Shown piece after piece: positions 35,483-43,756 of a DNA stretch of 64,000 bases. Source of the DNA: Anaerocolumna jejuensis DSM 15929 (GTDB taxonomy: Bacteria > Bacillota > Clostridia > Lachnospirales > Lachnospiraceae); the NCBI RefSeq assembly GCF_900142215.1, contig NZ_FRAC01000008.1, positions 346,878 through 410,877 on the forward strand, written 5' to 3'. Below the pieces are notes generated by a model. The model saw nothing but the letters and a program-made list of their open reading frames with translations. It searched no databases and was not told where the DNA came from. Every line of letters starts with the position of its first letter. Within the stretch, counting starts at the first letter, position 1. The position numbers were made by a program, and so were the translations under genes.

Positions 35483-35557
35483 ATGAAATATTTTTCACGT
35501 TTACACTTGACAAAGCCCAGCGTTTTGTATATGCTACAAACATGAAATAAATTTCAT
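35483..35557 (+). promoter_or_regulatory. Divergent promoter region with two matching palindromes
   Basis: TTGACA (35507-35512) and TATGCT (35530-35535), 17-base spacer, drive the membrane-protein gene. Palindrome ATGAAATAAATTTCAT (35542-35557) lies just downstream and a near-copy ATGAAATATTTTTCAC (35483-35498) just upstream; centres are 59 bases apart. They are probably operators of the divergent TetR protein. Confidence 0.7.
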
Positions 35558-35574
35558 ATTTTAGGAGGGATAGA

Positions 35575-35979
35575 ATGAATAGCAGAAAATTAAGAACTAC
35601 ACCAAAGCAGTACACCGTTTACCTGATTTTTATGCTCATTGCCTGCAGTGGTGCTGTTGTTTGGCAAGTATGCCTGCCAAACTTTGCAGAACAATTTACC
35701 AGTTGGGGAAGTGCTTTGGGATGGCAGCGGGAAATAGCATTGTGGAATATCGGTATCATTGCAGCAATTATTTTTACCTTAGTAAAAAAGAATGTGGAAA
35801 TGATGAAGCTGCTCACGATACAATCGACAATTTTATGCTGGCTGCTGGGCATCAATCATTTGGCAGCACTTTTAATGAATTTCTCATTTACATATACAAT
35901 ACACATTTTAGGAGTTTTTGAGGTTATGCTGTTAGGCGGAATTTGGGGAACAATTTTGCTGATTAAATCAAGAACATAA
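35575..35979 (+). CDS. Four-helix membrane protein of unknown function
   Basis: A 134-residue protein with four predicted helices (about 13-33, 55-73, 79-98, 106-128) and short polar loops. A Trp-rich first loop (SWGSALGWQRE) stands out. I do not recognise a family. GGAGGG precedes the ATG by five bases. Pairing with a divergent TetR gene suggests induced expression, perhaps as a resistance or membrane-modifying protein; that is inference. The following stretch is a foreign-looking remnant. Confidence 0.72.
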   Translation: MNSRKLRTTPKQYTVYLIFMLIACSGAVVWQVCLPNFAEQFTSWGSALGWQREIALWNIGIIAAIIFTLVKKNVEMMKLLTIQSTILCWLLGINHLAALLMNFSFTYTIHILGVFEVMLLGGIWGTILLIKSRT

Positions 35980-35983
35980 CTTT

Positions 35984-36149
35984 TAAGGACACGAGGGTAC
36001 ATGATGATTACCAAAGGGTGGACATTGGCAAGAACCGTACCCGGCAGCTTGACATCTATTACTACTTCATCGGCATCCTCTACTCGCCGGAGGTTGCCGC
36101 TCTGCTGTACATCAAGACCTTGGACACAAGGCAAGAGGGTGGCGGTTGA
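35984..36149 (+). pseudogene. GC-rich coding remnant, about 54 residues
   Basis: A frame without its own start runs HDDYQRVDIGKNRTRQLDIY, continues YFIGILYSPEVAALL and ends QEGGG with a stop. The codons are G/C-rich at third positions (CTC, ATC, CTG, GCC) unlike the AT-rich neighbours. This suggests the 3' end of a gene brought in by a mobile element from a higher-GC gut Firmicute. I cannot name the family. Confidence 0.4.
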
Positions 36150-36182
36150 GTACCTCCGCCGTAAAGCCAGTTAAAATTGAAA

Positions 36183-36210
36183 ATAGGAGCAATCTTTCGA
36201 TTGCTCCTAT
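36183..36210. terminator. Perfect 12-bp hairpin
   Basis: ATAGGAGCAATC / GATTGCTCCTAT with loop TTTC, after the GC-rich remnant. A second small stem (TGCCTCC/GGAGGCA) lies at 36288-36306 downstream of the isomerase operon. Tails are only moderately T-rich. Confidence 0.5.
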
Positions 36211-36381
36211 CTCCCAAATATTCAATGCCGCTATGAATCTTCGACATGTGTCAGCATAAATGCACTCTTGCAGTTCCATCCGGCTATTGCCTCCTGCCGG
36301 GAGGCATCCTCTTTCTTACCTATCCAAGGATAATATCATTTTATTGTACCTGGTTTGAAAGCTTTGTCCCAATGAATCTAA

Positions 36382-37296
36382 TTATGCTATAAAATTCTTT
36401 AAATACCCTGCGCTGAGAATCACCGCTTTTTTGGCATCCTCGATGGAGTTTTCAAAAGCTTTATCCTCTACTTCGATACAGGTATAACCCTGATATCCGA
36501 TATCGGTTAACGCAGATACATATTTACCCCAGTTCACATCTCCCAATCCGGGAAGCTTGGGGGCCATATACTGGAGGGAGGTTGCCATGATTCCGACATC
36601 CTCCAGCTTCTCTTTATAGATCTTAATATCCTTATAATGTACATGGAATATTTTTTCTTTAAATTCATACAGGGGCTTGATATAGTCTATCTGCTGCCAT
36701 ACAAAATGGGAGGGATCATAGTTCAGTCCAAAATTGTCATAATCCAGTATTTTAAATACTTTTCGCCATATAGCAGGAGTTGTCATTAAATTTTGACCGC
36801 CAGGCCATTCATCCTCCGTAAACAGCATGGGACAGTTCTCAATTGCAACCTTTACACCCTTTTCCTTTGCATGGTCCAGAATAGGGGGCCATATTTCCTT
36901 TATAAGCTCCAGGTTCTCACTGACGGTCTTTTTACTGTCCCGGCCTATAAAAGTTGTTACCATATTTATCCCTAATTTTGCGGATGCATCGATTAATTTG
37001 TGTAAATGCCCTATATAAATATCTCTTTTTTCCTTATCCGGTTCCATGGTATTGGGATAGTAGGCAAGGGAGGAGATTTCCACACCCTTCTCCTTTAAAT
37101 ACCTCTGTATACAGGCACATTTTTCCTCATCCAGGGTATCTGCATCGATATGGGTAACTCCCGCATACCGGCGCACTGCTTTTCCTTTAGGCCAGCAGCA
37201 GACTTCCACACATTCAAGCTTATTATCTGCTGCAAAATCAATCATTTCTTCAAAAGAAAGCTCTCCCAGAATAGCACTTACAAATCCTAATTTCAT
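36382..37296 (-). CDS. Sugar phosphate isomerase/epimerase (TIM-barrel)
   Basis: A 304-residue xylose-isomerase-like TIM barrel (AP endonuclease 2 fold). Metal/catalytic residues fit: IENCPMLF (Glu), LNYDPSHFVWQ (Asp, His), FHVHYKDIKI and IEVEDKAFE near the end. Such enzymes epimerise or isomerise ketoses and inosose derivatives. The start at 37294-37296 has GAAAGGA upstream. It is the third gene behind two Gfo/Idh/MocA dehydrogenases, a set typical for oxidation and isomerisation of a polyol or glycoside-derived sugar (for example inositol-like compounds). Confidence 0.88.
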   Translation of the reverse strand: MKLGFVSAILGELSFEEMIDFAADNKLECVEVCCWPKGKAVRRYAGVTHIDADTLDEEKCACIQRYLKEKGVEISSLAYYPNTMEPDKEKRDIYIGHLHKLIDASAKLGINMVTTFIGRDSKKTVSENLELIKEIWPPILDHAKEKGVKVAIENCPMLFTEDEWPGGQNLMTTPAIWRKVFKILDYDNFGLNYDPSHFVWQQIDYIKPLYEFKEKIFHVHYKDIKIYKEKLEDVGIMATSLQYMAPKLPGLGDVNWGKYVSALTDIGYQGYTCIEVEDKAFENSIEDAKKAVILSAGYLKNFIA

Positions 37297-37380
37297 AAAG
37301 CTCTTTCCTTTCAAATGTAAATTGGTATTTCGTGTTATAAAATAATAAGTTTCCTTATCCCAATGATATTCTTGCAGGAA

Positions 37381-38499
37381 CTATTCAAAAAATACTTCCT
37401 TCCCGGTTGCGGCTGACTGATAGATGGCATCTAAAATTTGTGTTACTACGAAAGCCTGCTCCGGCTTTACCAGCGGCTCCCCGTCATTTTTAATAGCCTC
37501 CAGCCACTGCTTCGCTTCCAATACCCCTTCGGTCATTTTCTTCCCGCTGAAATAAGCAACTGCTCCGCCCGGTGAAAAATGTTCTTCTGTCAGCTTACCG
37601 TGATGACCTCTGTTATATACTAATTTATCTTCTTTATCCGTTACACTCATACCCGAACGTATCTCGGCTCCGGCTTTTGTCCCGCACAGAGTCGTTGCTG
37701 CTTCTTTCGCCCCCAGCATATTCAGCGCCCAGGAGCTCTCCAGATAAATCGTTGCCCCATTTTCCATCTTTACGTAACCAAAGGCAGAATCCTCTACTTC
37801 ATAGGTTTTAGGGTCCCAGGGTCCGAAAATATTACTCTCTGCTGCTTCCGGCAGATGGCCCAGCTTATAAAATACGGAACCTGTTGCTGATTTGGGTTTA
37901 TAATTATCCATTGTCCAAAGTGTCATGTCAAGGGCATGAGTTCCAATATCAATTAATGGTCCGCCGCCTTGAAGAGCCTTATTGGGGAATACACCCCAGG
38001 TGGGAACAGCGCGCCTGCGGATTGCATGTGCTTTTGCAAAATAGATATCCCCCAATTCTCCTTCCTGGCATGATTTATACAACGCCTGAACCTCCTGACG
38101 GAAACGGTTCTGATAACCAATGGTGAACTTTTTACCGGATTTTTTCCAGGCGTCCATCATCATTTTTGCCGCCTCCGTATTATGGGCCATTGGCTTTTCA
38201 CACATAACATGCTTTCCTGCTTCAAATGCTGCGACCGTTGCGGGACAATGAACTACATTGGGCGTAAGTACATGGACCAAATCCACCTCCGAATTTTTAA
38301 GCATTTCATGATAATCCGTATAGACCTTCGCTCCCTCCACACCAAATTCCCTGGCTGCCTGTACTGCCCTCTCCTCGATGATATCGCAGAATGCGACCAT
38401 TTCGCACAGCTCAGGTAAATCCTTCAATGATGGAAAATGCTTGTTAAAAGCAATTCCTCCGCATCCTATAAATCCAATTTGTATTTTTCCGTCTTTCAT
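37381..38499 (-). CDS. Gfo/Idh/MocA family oxidoreductase
   Basis: A 372-residue NAD(P)-dependent dehydrogenase. The N-terminal Rossmann fold has IGFIGCGGIAFNKHFPSL, and CEKPMAHN is the conserved EKP motif whose Lys takes part in catalysis; the C-terminal domain has GGGPLIDIGTHALDMTLW with the catalytic Asp/His. Substrate unknown. GGAGGTAGCT precedes the ATG. It lies 26 bases after the second dehydrogenase gene in the same operon. Confidence 0.92.
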   Translation of the reverse strand: MKDGKIQIGFIGCGGIAFNKHFPSLKDLPELCEMVAFCDIIEERAVQAAREFGVEGAKVYTDYHEMLKNSEVDLVHVLTPNVVHCPATVAAFEAGKHVMCEKPMAHNTEAAKMMMDAWKKSGKKFTIGYQNRFRQEVQALYKSCQEGELGDIYFAKAHAIRRRAVPTWGVFPNKALQGGGPLIDIGTHALDMTLWTMDNYKPKSATGSVFYKLGHLPEAAESNIFGPWDPKTYEVEDSAFGYVKMENGATIYLESSWALNMLGAKEAATTLCGTKAGAEIRSGMSVTDKEDKLVYNRGHHGKLTEEHFSPGGAVAYFSGKKMTEGVLEAKQWLEAIKNDGEPLVKPEQAFVVTQILDAIYQSAATGKEVFFE

Positions 38500-38525
38500 A
38501 GCTACCTCCGTTTGTTTTAAATTAT

Positions 38526-39584
38526 TTACTCAAAATCCACTGATTTTCTTAGCTCAGCAGATTTTCTTACCGCTTCCATAACCTGTAATACTCTTCTTAC
38601 CTGCTCCGGCCTTACAATCAATTCCTCCGTCTCATTTATAAATCCAAGAAGATTTCTGAAAAAATCATTCCAGTCATTGTGTTTTCTCGTTATTTCCGGT
38701 AAAGCCTCGGTGCAGACAACATCTTCCGCTTTGGTCGAAAAAGTTCTGGTCGGACCCGCATCTAAATTCTTAACGTTCTCCGGTAAGGCCTTTTGCATAA
38801 TACCGGCACGATAGATGGCCCCCGTATCTGCTTTTATATTTTCCACCACCATGGTTCCGCTGTCTCCGGATACATACCATCTTGGCATTTTATTCAGGAG
38901 GAGGGTCCCCAGCTCAATTTCTGCTGCCAGTCCGCTTTCAAAATACAGCATAACCTTAAAATAATCATCCACCTCTTCATTGACCACACTTTTCATGTCA
39001 GCACATATCTGCGTGATTTTACCTGGTATCAAATCCAATATCTGATCGATTAAATGCACGCCCCAGTCGTAAAGCATTCCTCCGCCATACTGCTTATAAA
39101 CATGCCAATCATGCATTTTTCCGAAAACACCGGAAAGGCTTGATTTGACCATATAGACCTTTCCAAGCTTATTCTCGCTGACTGCCAGCTTAACCATGGA
39201 GTAATCACGGTCCCAGCGTCTGTTCTGGTCCACTGTAAATATAACTCCGTTTTGCTGTGCTGCTTCGTACATTTGGTCAAATTCATCAACGGTAAGCGCA
39301 CAAGGCTTCTCTACAATAATGTTCTTTTTGGCATATGCAGCATCAATGGCAATCATTTTGTGGAGATGATTTGGTACGGAAATCATTACCCAATCTACTT
39401 CATTATCTAATAACAGCTCTTTGTAATCGCTGTAACGCTTTATACCTTCTTTCACCTTTTCTAATTGCTTTGAATCCGTATCACAGACAGCAACTATTTC
39501 AACCTCATCCATTGTACCGGCATGATTATTGTGCCATTGTCCCATAAAGCCATATCCGATTATGCCTAATTTTAATTTCTTCAT
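38526..39584 (-). CDS. Gfo/Idh/MocA family oxidoreductase, operon first gene
   Basis: A 352-residue dehydrogenase: LGIIGYGFMGQWHNNH (Rossmann fold), VEKPCALT (EKP motif) and GGGMLYDWGVHLIDQILDL (active-site Asp and His). The ATG at 39582-39584 has AGAGGTGG just upstream; an in-frame ATG 13 codons earlier has none. It differs clearly from its neighbour (different linker and tail), so the operon probably performs two separate oxidation or reduction steps. Confidence 0.92.
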   Translation of the reverse strand: MKKLKLGIIGYGFMGQWHNNHAGTMDEVEIVAVCDTDSKQLEKVKEGIKRYSDYKELLLDNEVDWVMISVPNHLHKMIAIDAAYAKKNIIVEKPCALTVDEFDQMYEAAQQNGVIFTVDQNRRWDRDYSMVKLAVSENKLGKVYMVKSSLSGVFGKMHDWHVYKQYGGGMLYDWGVHLIDQILDLIPGKITQICADMKSVVNEEVDDYFKVMLYFESGLAAEIELGTLLLNKMPRWYVSGDSGTMVVENIKADTGAIYRAGIMQKALPENVKNLDAGPTRTFSTKAEDVVCTEALPEITRKHNDWNDFFRNLLGFINETEELIVRPEQVRRVLQVMEAVRKSAELRKSVDFE

Positions 39585-39717
39585 TCTGCCACCTCTCAGT
39601 AAAGTTATAAGCCATGGAATCAATTAACTGTTAGAGTACTTTCTATTTCATGCTATTATTATCCCTTATCCCACTAAACTTCTCTATGGCTTTTCTTTAG
39701 GAATCCTACGCATATCT

Positions 39718-40902
39718 TTACCCGAAAAGAAAGCGGCCTTTACAGGAATAGGAAGCTGCTTCCGCTACTTTTTTGGCCACATGCTCCACTACTCTTTCAT
39801 CAAAAACCGATGGTATTATGTACTCCGGCTTCAGTTCCTTCTCGGAGACCAGTTCAGCAATTGCCACTGCCGCTGCCAATTTCATATCATAGGTTATATT
39901 TCTGGCTCTTGCCTGTAATGCTCCTTTAAAGACACCAGGAAAAGCAAGGACATTATTGATCTGGTTCGGATAATCCGATCTGCCTGTGCCCATGACCCTG
40001 ACACCAGCTTCTAAGGCATCCTCATAAGTGATTTCCGGATTGGGATTTGCCATGGCAAAGACGATGGCGTCCTGATTCATGCTTTTTACCATTTCCTTTG
40101 TCAATGCTCCTCCTATGGATACCCCGATAAATACATCCGCTCCTTTTACCGCATCGCTGAGAGTACCTTTTTTCTGCTCCTTATTGGTAAGCACCGCCAG
40201 CTCCCTTTTATGCTCTACCATTCCCTCCGGCCTTCCCTGATATAGAATACCAAATTCATCACACACTGATATATTTTTCACACCTGCTGCCAGCAGCATC
40301 TTAATAATTGCTGTTCCGGCGGCACCCGGTCCATTAAGTACCAGCTTGATTTCATCCAGCTTTTTATCCACTACTTTTAAAGCGTTAATCAAAGCTGCTG
40401 TCACAACAATAGCAGTTCCATGCTGGTCATCGTGGAACACCGGAATGTCCATTTCCTCCTCCAGCCTTTTTTCTATCTCAAAGCATTTGGGAGAGCTTAT
40501 GTCCTCCAGATTAATTCCGCCAAAACAGGGTGCCAGAAGCTTTACGGTCCTTATAATTTCTTCTTTGTCCGTAGTATCCAGACATATTGGTATGGCATCG
40601 ATATTACCAAACTTTTTAAATAAAACTGCTTTTCCCTCCATGACCGGTATTGCGGCAGCTGCTCCGATATTGCCAAGGCCAAGGACTGCTGTACCGTCCG
40701 ATACCACAGCTACCATATTTCCTTTGGAGGTGTATTCATATACCTTTGAGATATCCTTATGTATTTCCCTGCAGGGCTCCGCCACTCCCGGTGTATAGGC
40801 AATGCTTAAATCGTCCCTGTTTTCCAGCTTCACTTTGCTTTCTACCGATATTTTTCCTTTGGTTTTGGCATGGCTTTTTAAAGCCTCTTCAAAATAATTC
40901 AT
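39718..40902 (-). CDS. NAD-dependent malic enzyme (decarboxylating)
   Basis: A 394-residue malic enzyme: SIAYTPGVAEPCREI near the N-terminus, CLDTTDKEEI, VFHDDQHGTAIVV with metal-binding Asp residues, and the NAD fold LNGPGAAGTAI. It makes pyruvate, CO2 and NADH from malate. The short bacterial form (about 390-400 residues). The ATG at 40900-40902 has GGGAGG five bases upstream. It follows aspA by 72 bases; together they could turn aspartate (via fumarate and malate, if fumarase is present) into pyruvate. Confidence 0.95.
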   Translation of the reverse strand: MNYFEEALKSHAKTKGKISVESKVKLENRDDLSIAYTPGVAEPCREIHKDISKVYEYTSKGNMVAVVSDGTAVLGLGNIGAAAAIPVMEGKAVLFKKFGNIDAIPICLDTTDKEEIIRTVKLLAPCFGGINLEDISSPKCFEIEKRLEEEMDIPVFHDDQHGTAIVVTAALINALKVVDKKLDEIKLVLNGPGAAGTAIIKMLLAAGVKNISVCDEFGILYQGRPEGMVEHKRELAVLTNKEQKKGTLSDAVKGADVFIGVSIGGALTKEMVKSMNQDAIVFAMANPNPEITYEDALEAGVRVMGTGRSDYPNQINNVLAFPGVFKGALQARARNITYDMKLAAAVAIAELVSEKELKPEYIIPSVFDERVVEHVAKKVAEAASYSCKGRFLFG

Positions 40903-40974
40903 TTTACCTCCCGTGCCTATCACAAGCTTGCTTGTGATACTGCTTAAATAGTAGATTTAAAATGCAACGTATTT

Positions 40975-42447
40975 TTAATTTAATCCCGCCTTTTCTTGAA
41001 GGGTATTTTCAGAGAAGTTGTTCAATAATGCCTTCCCGGAAATTCCAGGCTCCGTCATAGAATAGGGATTTAAAATAATATCCAGCTGCTCTTTTGTAAG
41101 CAGGCCGTCTCTTAAGATTAAATCCTTTATGGAAGCTCCGGTCTTAATTGCTTCCTTTGCCAGGACTGCTGCTTTCTCATACCCAACAAAGGGGCAAATC
41201 GCAGTAATGATACCTACACTGTTATCCACCATACTCCGGCAGCGTTCAACATTTGCCGTAATACCGGTAATACAGTTATCCACCAGGGTGCTGACTGCGT
41301 AAGCAAGGGTTTCTATGGACTGGAATAAGTTATAGAATATGATTGGCTCAAACGCATTCAGCTCCAGCTGTCCGGCTTCCGTTGCCATGGCTATTGTCAT
41401 ATCATTGCCAATAATATTAAATGCCACCTGATTTACGACCTCCGGAATTACCGGATTCACTTTTCCCGGCATAATGGAGGAGCCGTTCTGCTTTTCAGGC
41501 AGATTGATTTCACCAAGACCCGTTCTGGGACCGGAGGACATAAGCCTTAAATCATTGGACATCTTGGATAAATTCACGGCACAGGCTTTTACAGCTCCCG
41601 ATACAAAGGTATATCCATCCAGGTTCTGGGTCGCATCAATTAAATCATAAGCCTGGACCACCGGTAAGCCTGATATTAATGCGATATTTTTAACTACCTT
41701 TTGGCAATACTGGACATCTGCATTCAAGCCTGTTCCAATGGCCGTACCTCCCAGATTTAAATTGCTCATCTCCTGTTTTGCATTTTCAAAGCGTACAATA
41801 TCCCGGCGGATTGCGCTGCTATATGCCTTGAATTCCTGCCCAAGGCGGATTGGCACCGCATCCTGCAGCTGGGTTCTTCCCATTTTAATGATATTGTCAA
41901 ACTCTTCCGCCTTTTTTATCAAGGCTTCATATAAGCGCTCCAGCTGCTTCTGGGCCCTGTTTAATAATTTTAAAGCAGTCATTCTGCCGCAGGAGGGAAA
42001 TACGTCATTCGTTGACTGGCCGTAATTTACATGGTCATTTGGATTGACAATTGCGTAATTGCCTTTATCCCCGCCCAGTATTTCTATGGCACGGTTGGCA
42101 ATTACTTCATTGGCATTCATGTTTAAGGAGGTTCCCGCTCCTCCCTGAATCGGATCAACGATGAACTGGTCATGCATTTTACCGGCTATGATTTCATCAC
42201 AGGCTTTCACTATGGCATCGGCTCTTTTTTTATCCAGGTGCCCTATTTCATAATTTGTTATTGCCGCCCCCTTTTTTATCTGGGCAATACTTTTTATTAA
42301 TTCCGGATGCATGTTCATACCTGTAATATAAAAATTTTCGGCTGCCCGTAATGTCTGTACCCCGTAATAAACATCCAATGGAATTTCCTTCGTTCCGATG
42401 GAATCATGCTCCATTCTGACTTTCTCCCTTTTGTCCGGCTTCATCAT
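40975..42447 (-). CDS. aspA: Aspartate ammonia-lyase
   Basis: A 490-residue fumarase/aspartase superfamily enzyme. The signature loop GSSIMPGKVNPVIPE carries the catalytic serine, and NYGQSTNDVFPSCGR plus TGLGEINLPEKQ are conserved. The length and QGGAGTSLNMNANEV favour aspartase over fumarase. It converts L-aspartate to fumarate and ammonia. The ATG-ATG start has AAAGGAG upstream; a later ATG (codon 12) is possible. A LysR gene is divergent, which probably regulates it. Confidence 0.95.
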   Translation of the reverse strand: MMKPDKREKVRMEHDSIGTKEIPLDVYYGVQTLRAAENFYITGMNMHPELIKSIAQIKKGAAITNYEIGHLDKKRADAIVKACDEIIAGKMHDQFIVDPIQGGAGTSLNMNANEVIANRAIEILGGDKGNYAIVNPNDHVNYGQSTNDVFPSCGRMTALKLLNRAQKQLERLYEALIKKAEEFDNIIKMGRTQLQDAVPIRLGQEFKAYSSAIRRDIVRFENAKQEMSNLNLGGTAIGTGLNADVQYCQKVVKNIALISGLPVVQAYDLIDATQNLDGYTFVSGAVKACAVNLSKMSNDLRLMSSGPRTGLGEINLPEKQNGSSIMPGKVNPVIPEVVNQVAFNIIGNDMTIAMATEAGQLELNAFEPIIFYNLFQSIETLAYAVSTLVDNCITGITANVERCRSMVDNSVGIITAICPFVGYEKAAVLAKEAIKTGASIKDLILRDGLLTKEQLDIILNPYSMTEPGISGKALLNNFSENTLQEKAGLN

Positions 42448-42482
42448 AACTTTTCTCCTTTGATTTATGTTATCTTGCTTTT

Positions 42483-42511
42483 ATTATAGTTTTCAGTTAT
42501 CATAGAATCAA
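42483..42511 (-). promoter_or_regulatory. Promoter of aspA
   Basis: Minus-strand TTGATT (42506-42511) and TATAAT (42483-42488), 17-base spacer. The remaining divergent region to the LysR start is AT-rich (TATATATATC) with dyads suitable for a LysR-type site. Confidence 0.65.
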
Positions 42512-42568
42512 ATATATATATCTTTATATTACTTATAGATTTTTATTTATAACACGGAGGATAGTCCT

Positions 42569-43519
42569 ATGTTTCAGGGTAAGGAATATGTTTATGAAGT
42601 ATACAAGACAAGGAGCTTTTCCAAGGCAGCAGCCAACCTATACATTTCACAGCCTTCCTTAAGTGCTACCGTAAAAAAAATAGAACAGAGGCTTGGCTCG
42701 CCTATTTTTGACCGCAGCACCAATCCAATCCAGCTTACCGAATGCGGACAGAAATATATCCAATATATTGAACGCATATTGGACATGGAAGGCGAATTTC
42801 AGAATCAGCTCAATGACTTATCCGAACTTCGTACCGGGAACCTTACCATAGGCGGAAGCAATCTGTTTTCCTCTTATATCCTGCCTCCCCTCCTTACCAT
42901 GTTCATGAAGAAATATCCTCTCGTTCATGTGGATATCATAGAAGCAAACACAAAATTATTAGAAAAACAACTCTTTACGGGAAATCTGGATCTGGTAATT
43001 GACAATTACCAGTTTCCGGATTCCATCTACAGCCATCACCATTTTTGCCTGGAGCATCTGATTCTTGCAGTTCCAACCGGTTTTGGCTCCAACAGCTGTT
43101 TGACCGATAAGCAGTTAACTGCAAAGGATATCGTCAATAATAAGCATCTGGAATCCTCCACTTCTTCTGTTTCCTTAAAGGAATTTAAGGAAGAACCCTT
43201 TCTGCTGCTGCGCTCCGGAAATGATACAAGAGAACGCTCGGAACTGTTATTTAAAGCAGCCCAGATAACGCCGAATGTTGTATTGGAGCTGGACCAGCAG
43301 GTTACTGCCTATCATGTTGCATGTTATGGCATGGGCATAACTATTATTTCAGATACCCTGATCAAAAAGGTTCCGGTCGATTACCGGGTTGTTTATTATA
43401 AATTGGAGGAAGACATCGCTGCCAGAAATATTTATTTTTATCATAAAAGCACCAAGTATATTACACGGGCGATGGAGGAATTTCTTAAAATGTCATGCCA
43501 GACTTCTCATACTTTATAA
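42569..43519 (+). CDS. LysR family transcriptional regulator
   Basis: A 316-residue LysR protein: N-terminal winged helix (about 1-62) with SFSKAAANLYISQPSLSATV and a substrate-binding domain (about 90-300). ACGGAGG lies before the ATG. Divergence from aspA, with only 121 bases between starts, suggests it controls the aspartase-malic enzyme pair, perhaps with an amino- or dicarboxylic acid as the inducer. Confidence 0.92.
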   Translation: MFQGKEYVYEVYKTRSFSKAAANLYISQPSLSATVKKIEQRLGSPIFDRSTNPIQLTECGQKYIQYIERILDMEGEFQNQLNDLSELRTGNLTIGGSNLFSSYILPPLLTMFMKKYPLVHVDIIEANTKLLEKQLFTGNLDLVIDNYQFPDSIYSHHHFCLEHLILAVPTGFGSNSCLTDKQLTAKDIVNNKHLESSTSSVSLKEFKEEPFLLLRSGNDTRERSELLFKAAQITPNVVLELDQQVTAYHVACYGMGITIISDTLIKKVPVDYRVVYYKLEEDIAARNIYFYHKSTKYITRAMEEFLKMSCQTSHTL

Positions 43520-43593
43520 ATTTAAAAATAATAATAATCCTAAGTCTGCCGTCAAAAGGGTATGTATCCAATGAAGTAAATTTCTAAAATAGA

Positions 43594-43640
43594 AAAAACA
43601 GACTTCAATTCACGTTAAAAAGGAATTGAAGTCTGTTTTT
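43594..43640. terminator. Bidirectional terminator between LysR and MFS genes
   Basis: Perfect 18-base arms starting AAAAACAGACTTC and ending in GTTTTT with an 11-base loop; the A and T ends serve both convergent genes. Confidence 0.88.
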
Positions 43641-43756
43641 GCTGAATATTTTACCTTAAACTGGGCACAAATTTTATTCAGCCGTTTATGAAACGCTTAG
43701 TAAATATAAACGCATCAACAGTTTTGCTCTTTATATAATTAAGTACCTAAAATAAA

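Noticed and set aside
34802..36210. Intact conjugative or prophage element around the TetR/membrane-protein pair
   Set aside because: No integrase, relaxase, phage or attachment-site sequence is visible; only a short GC-rich remnant.
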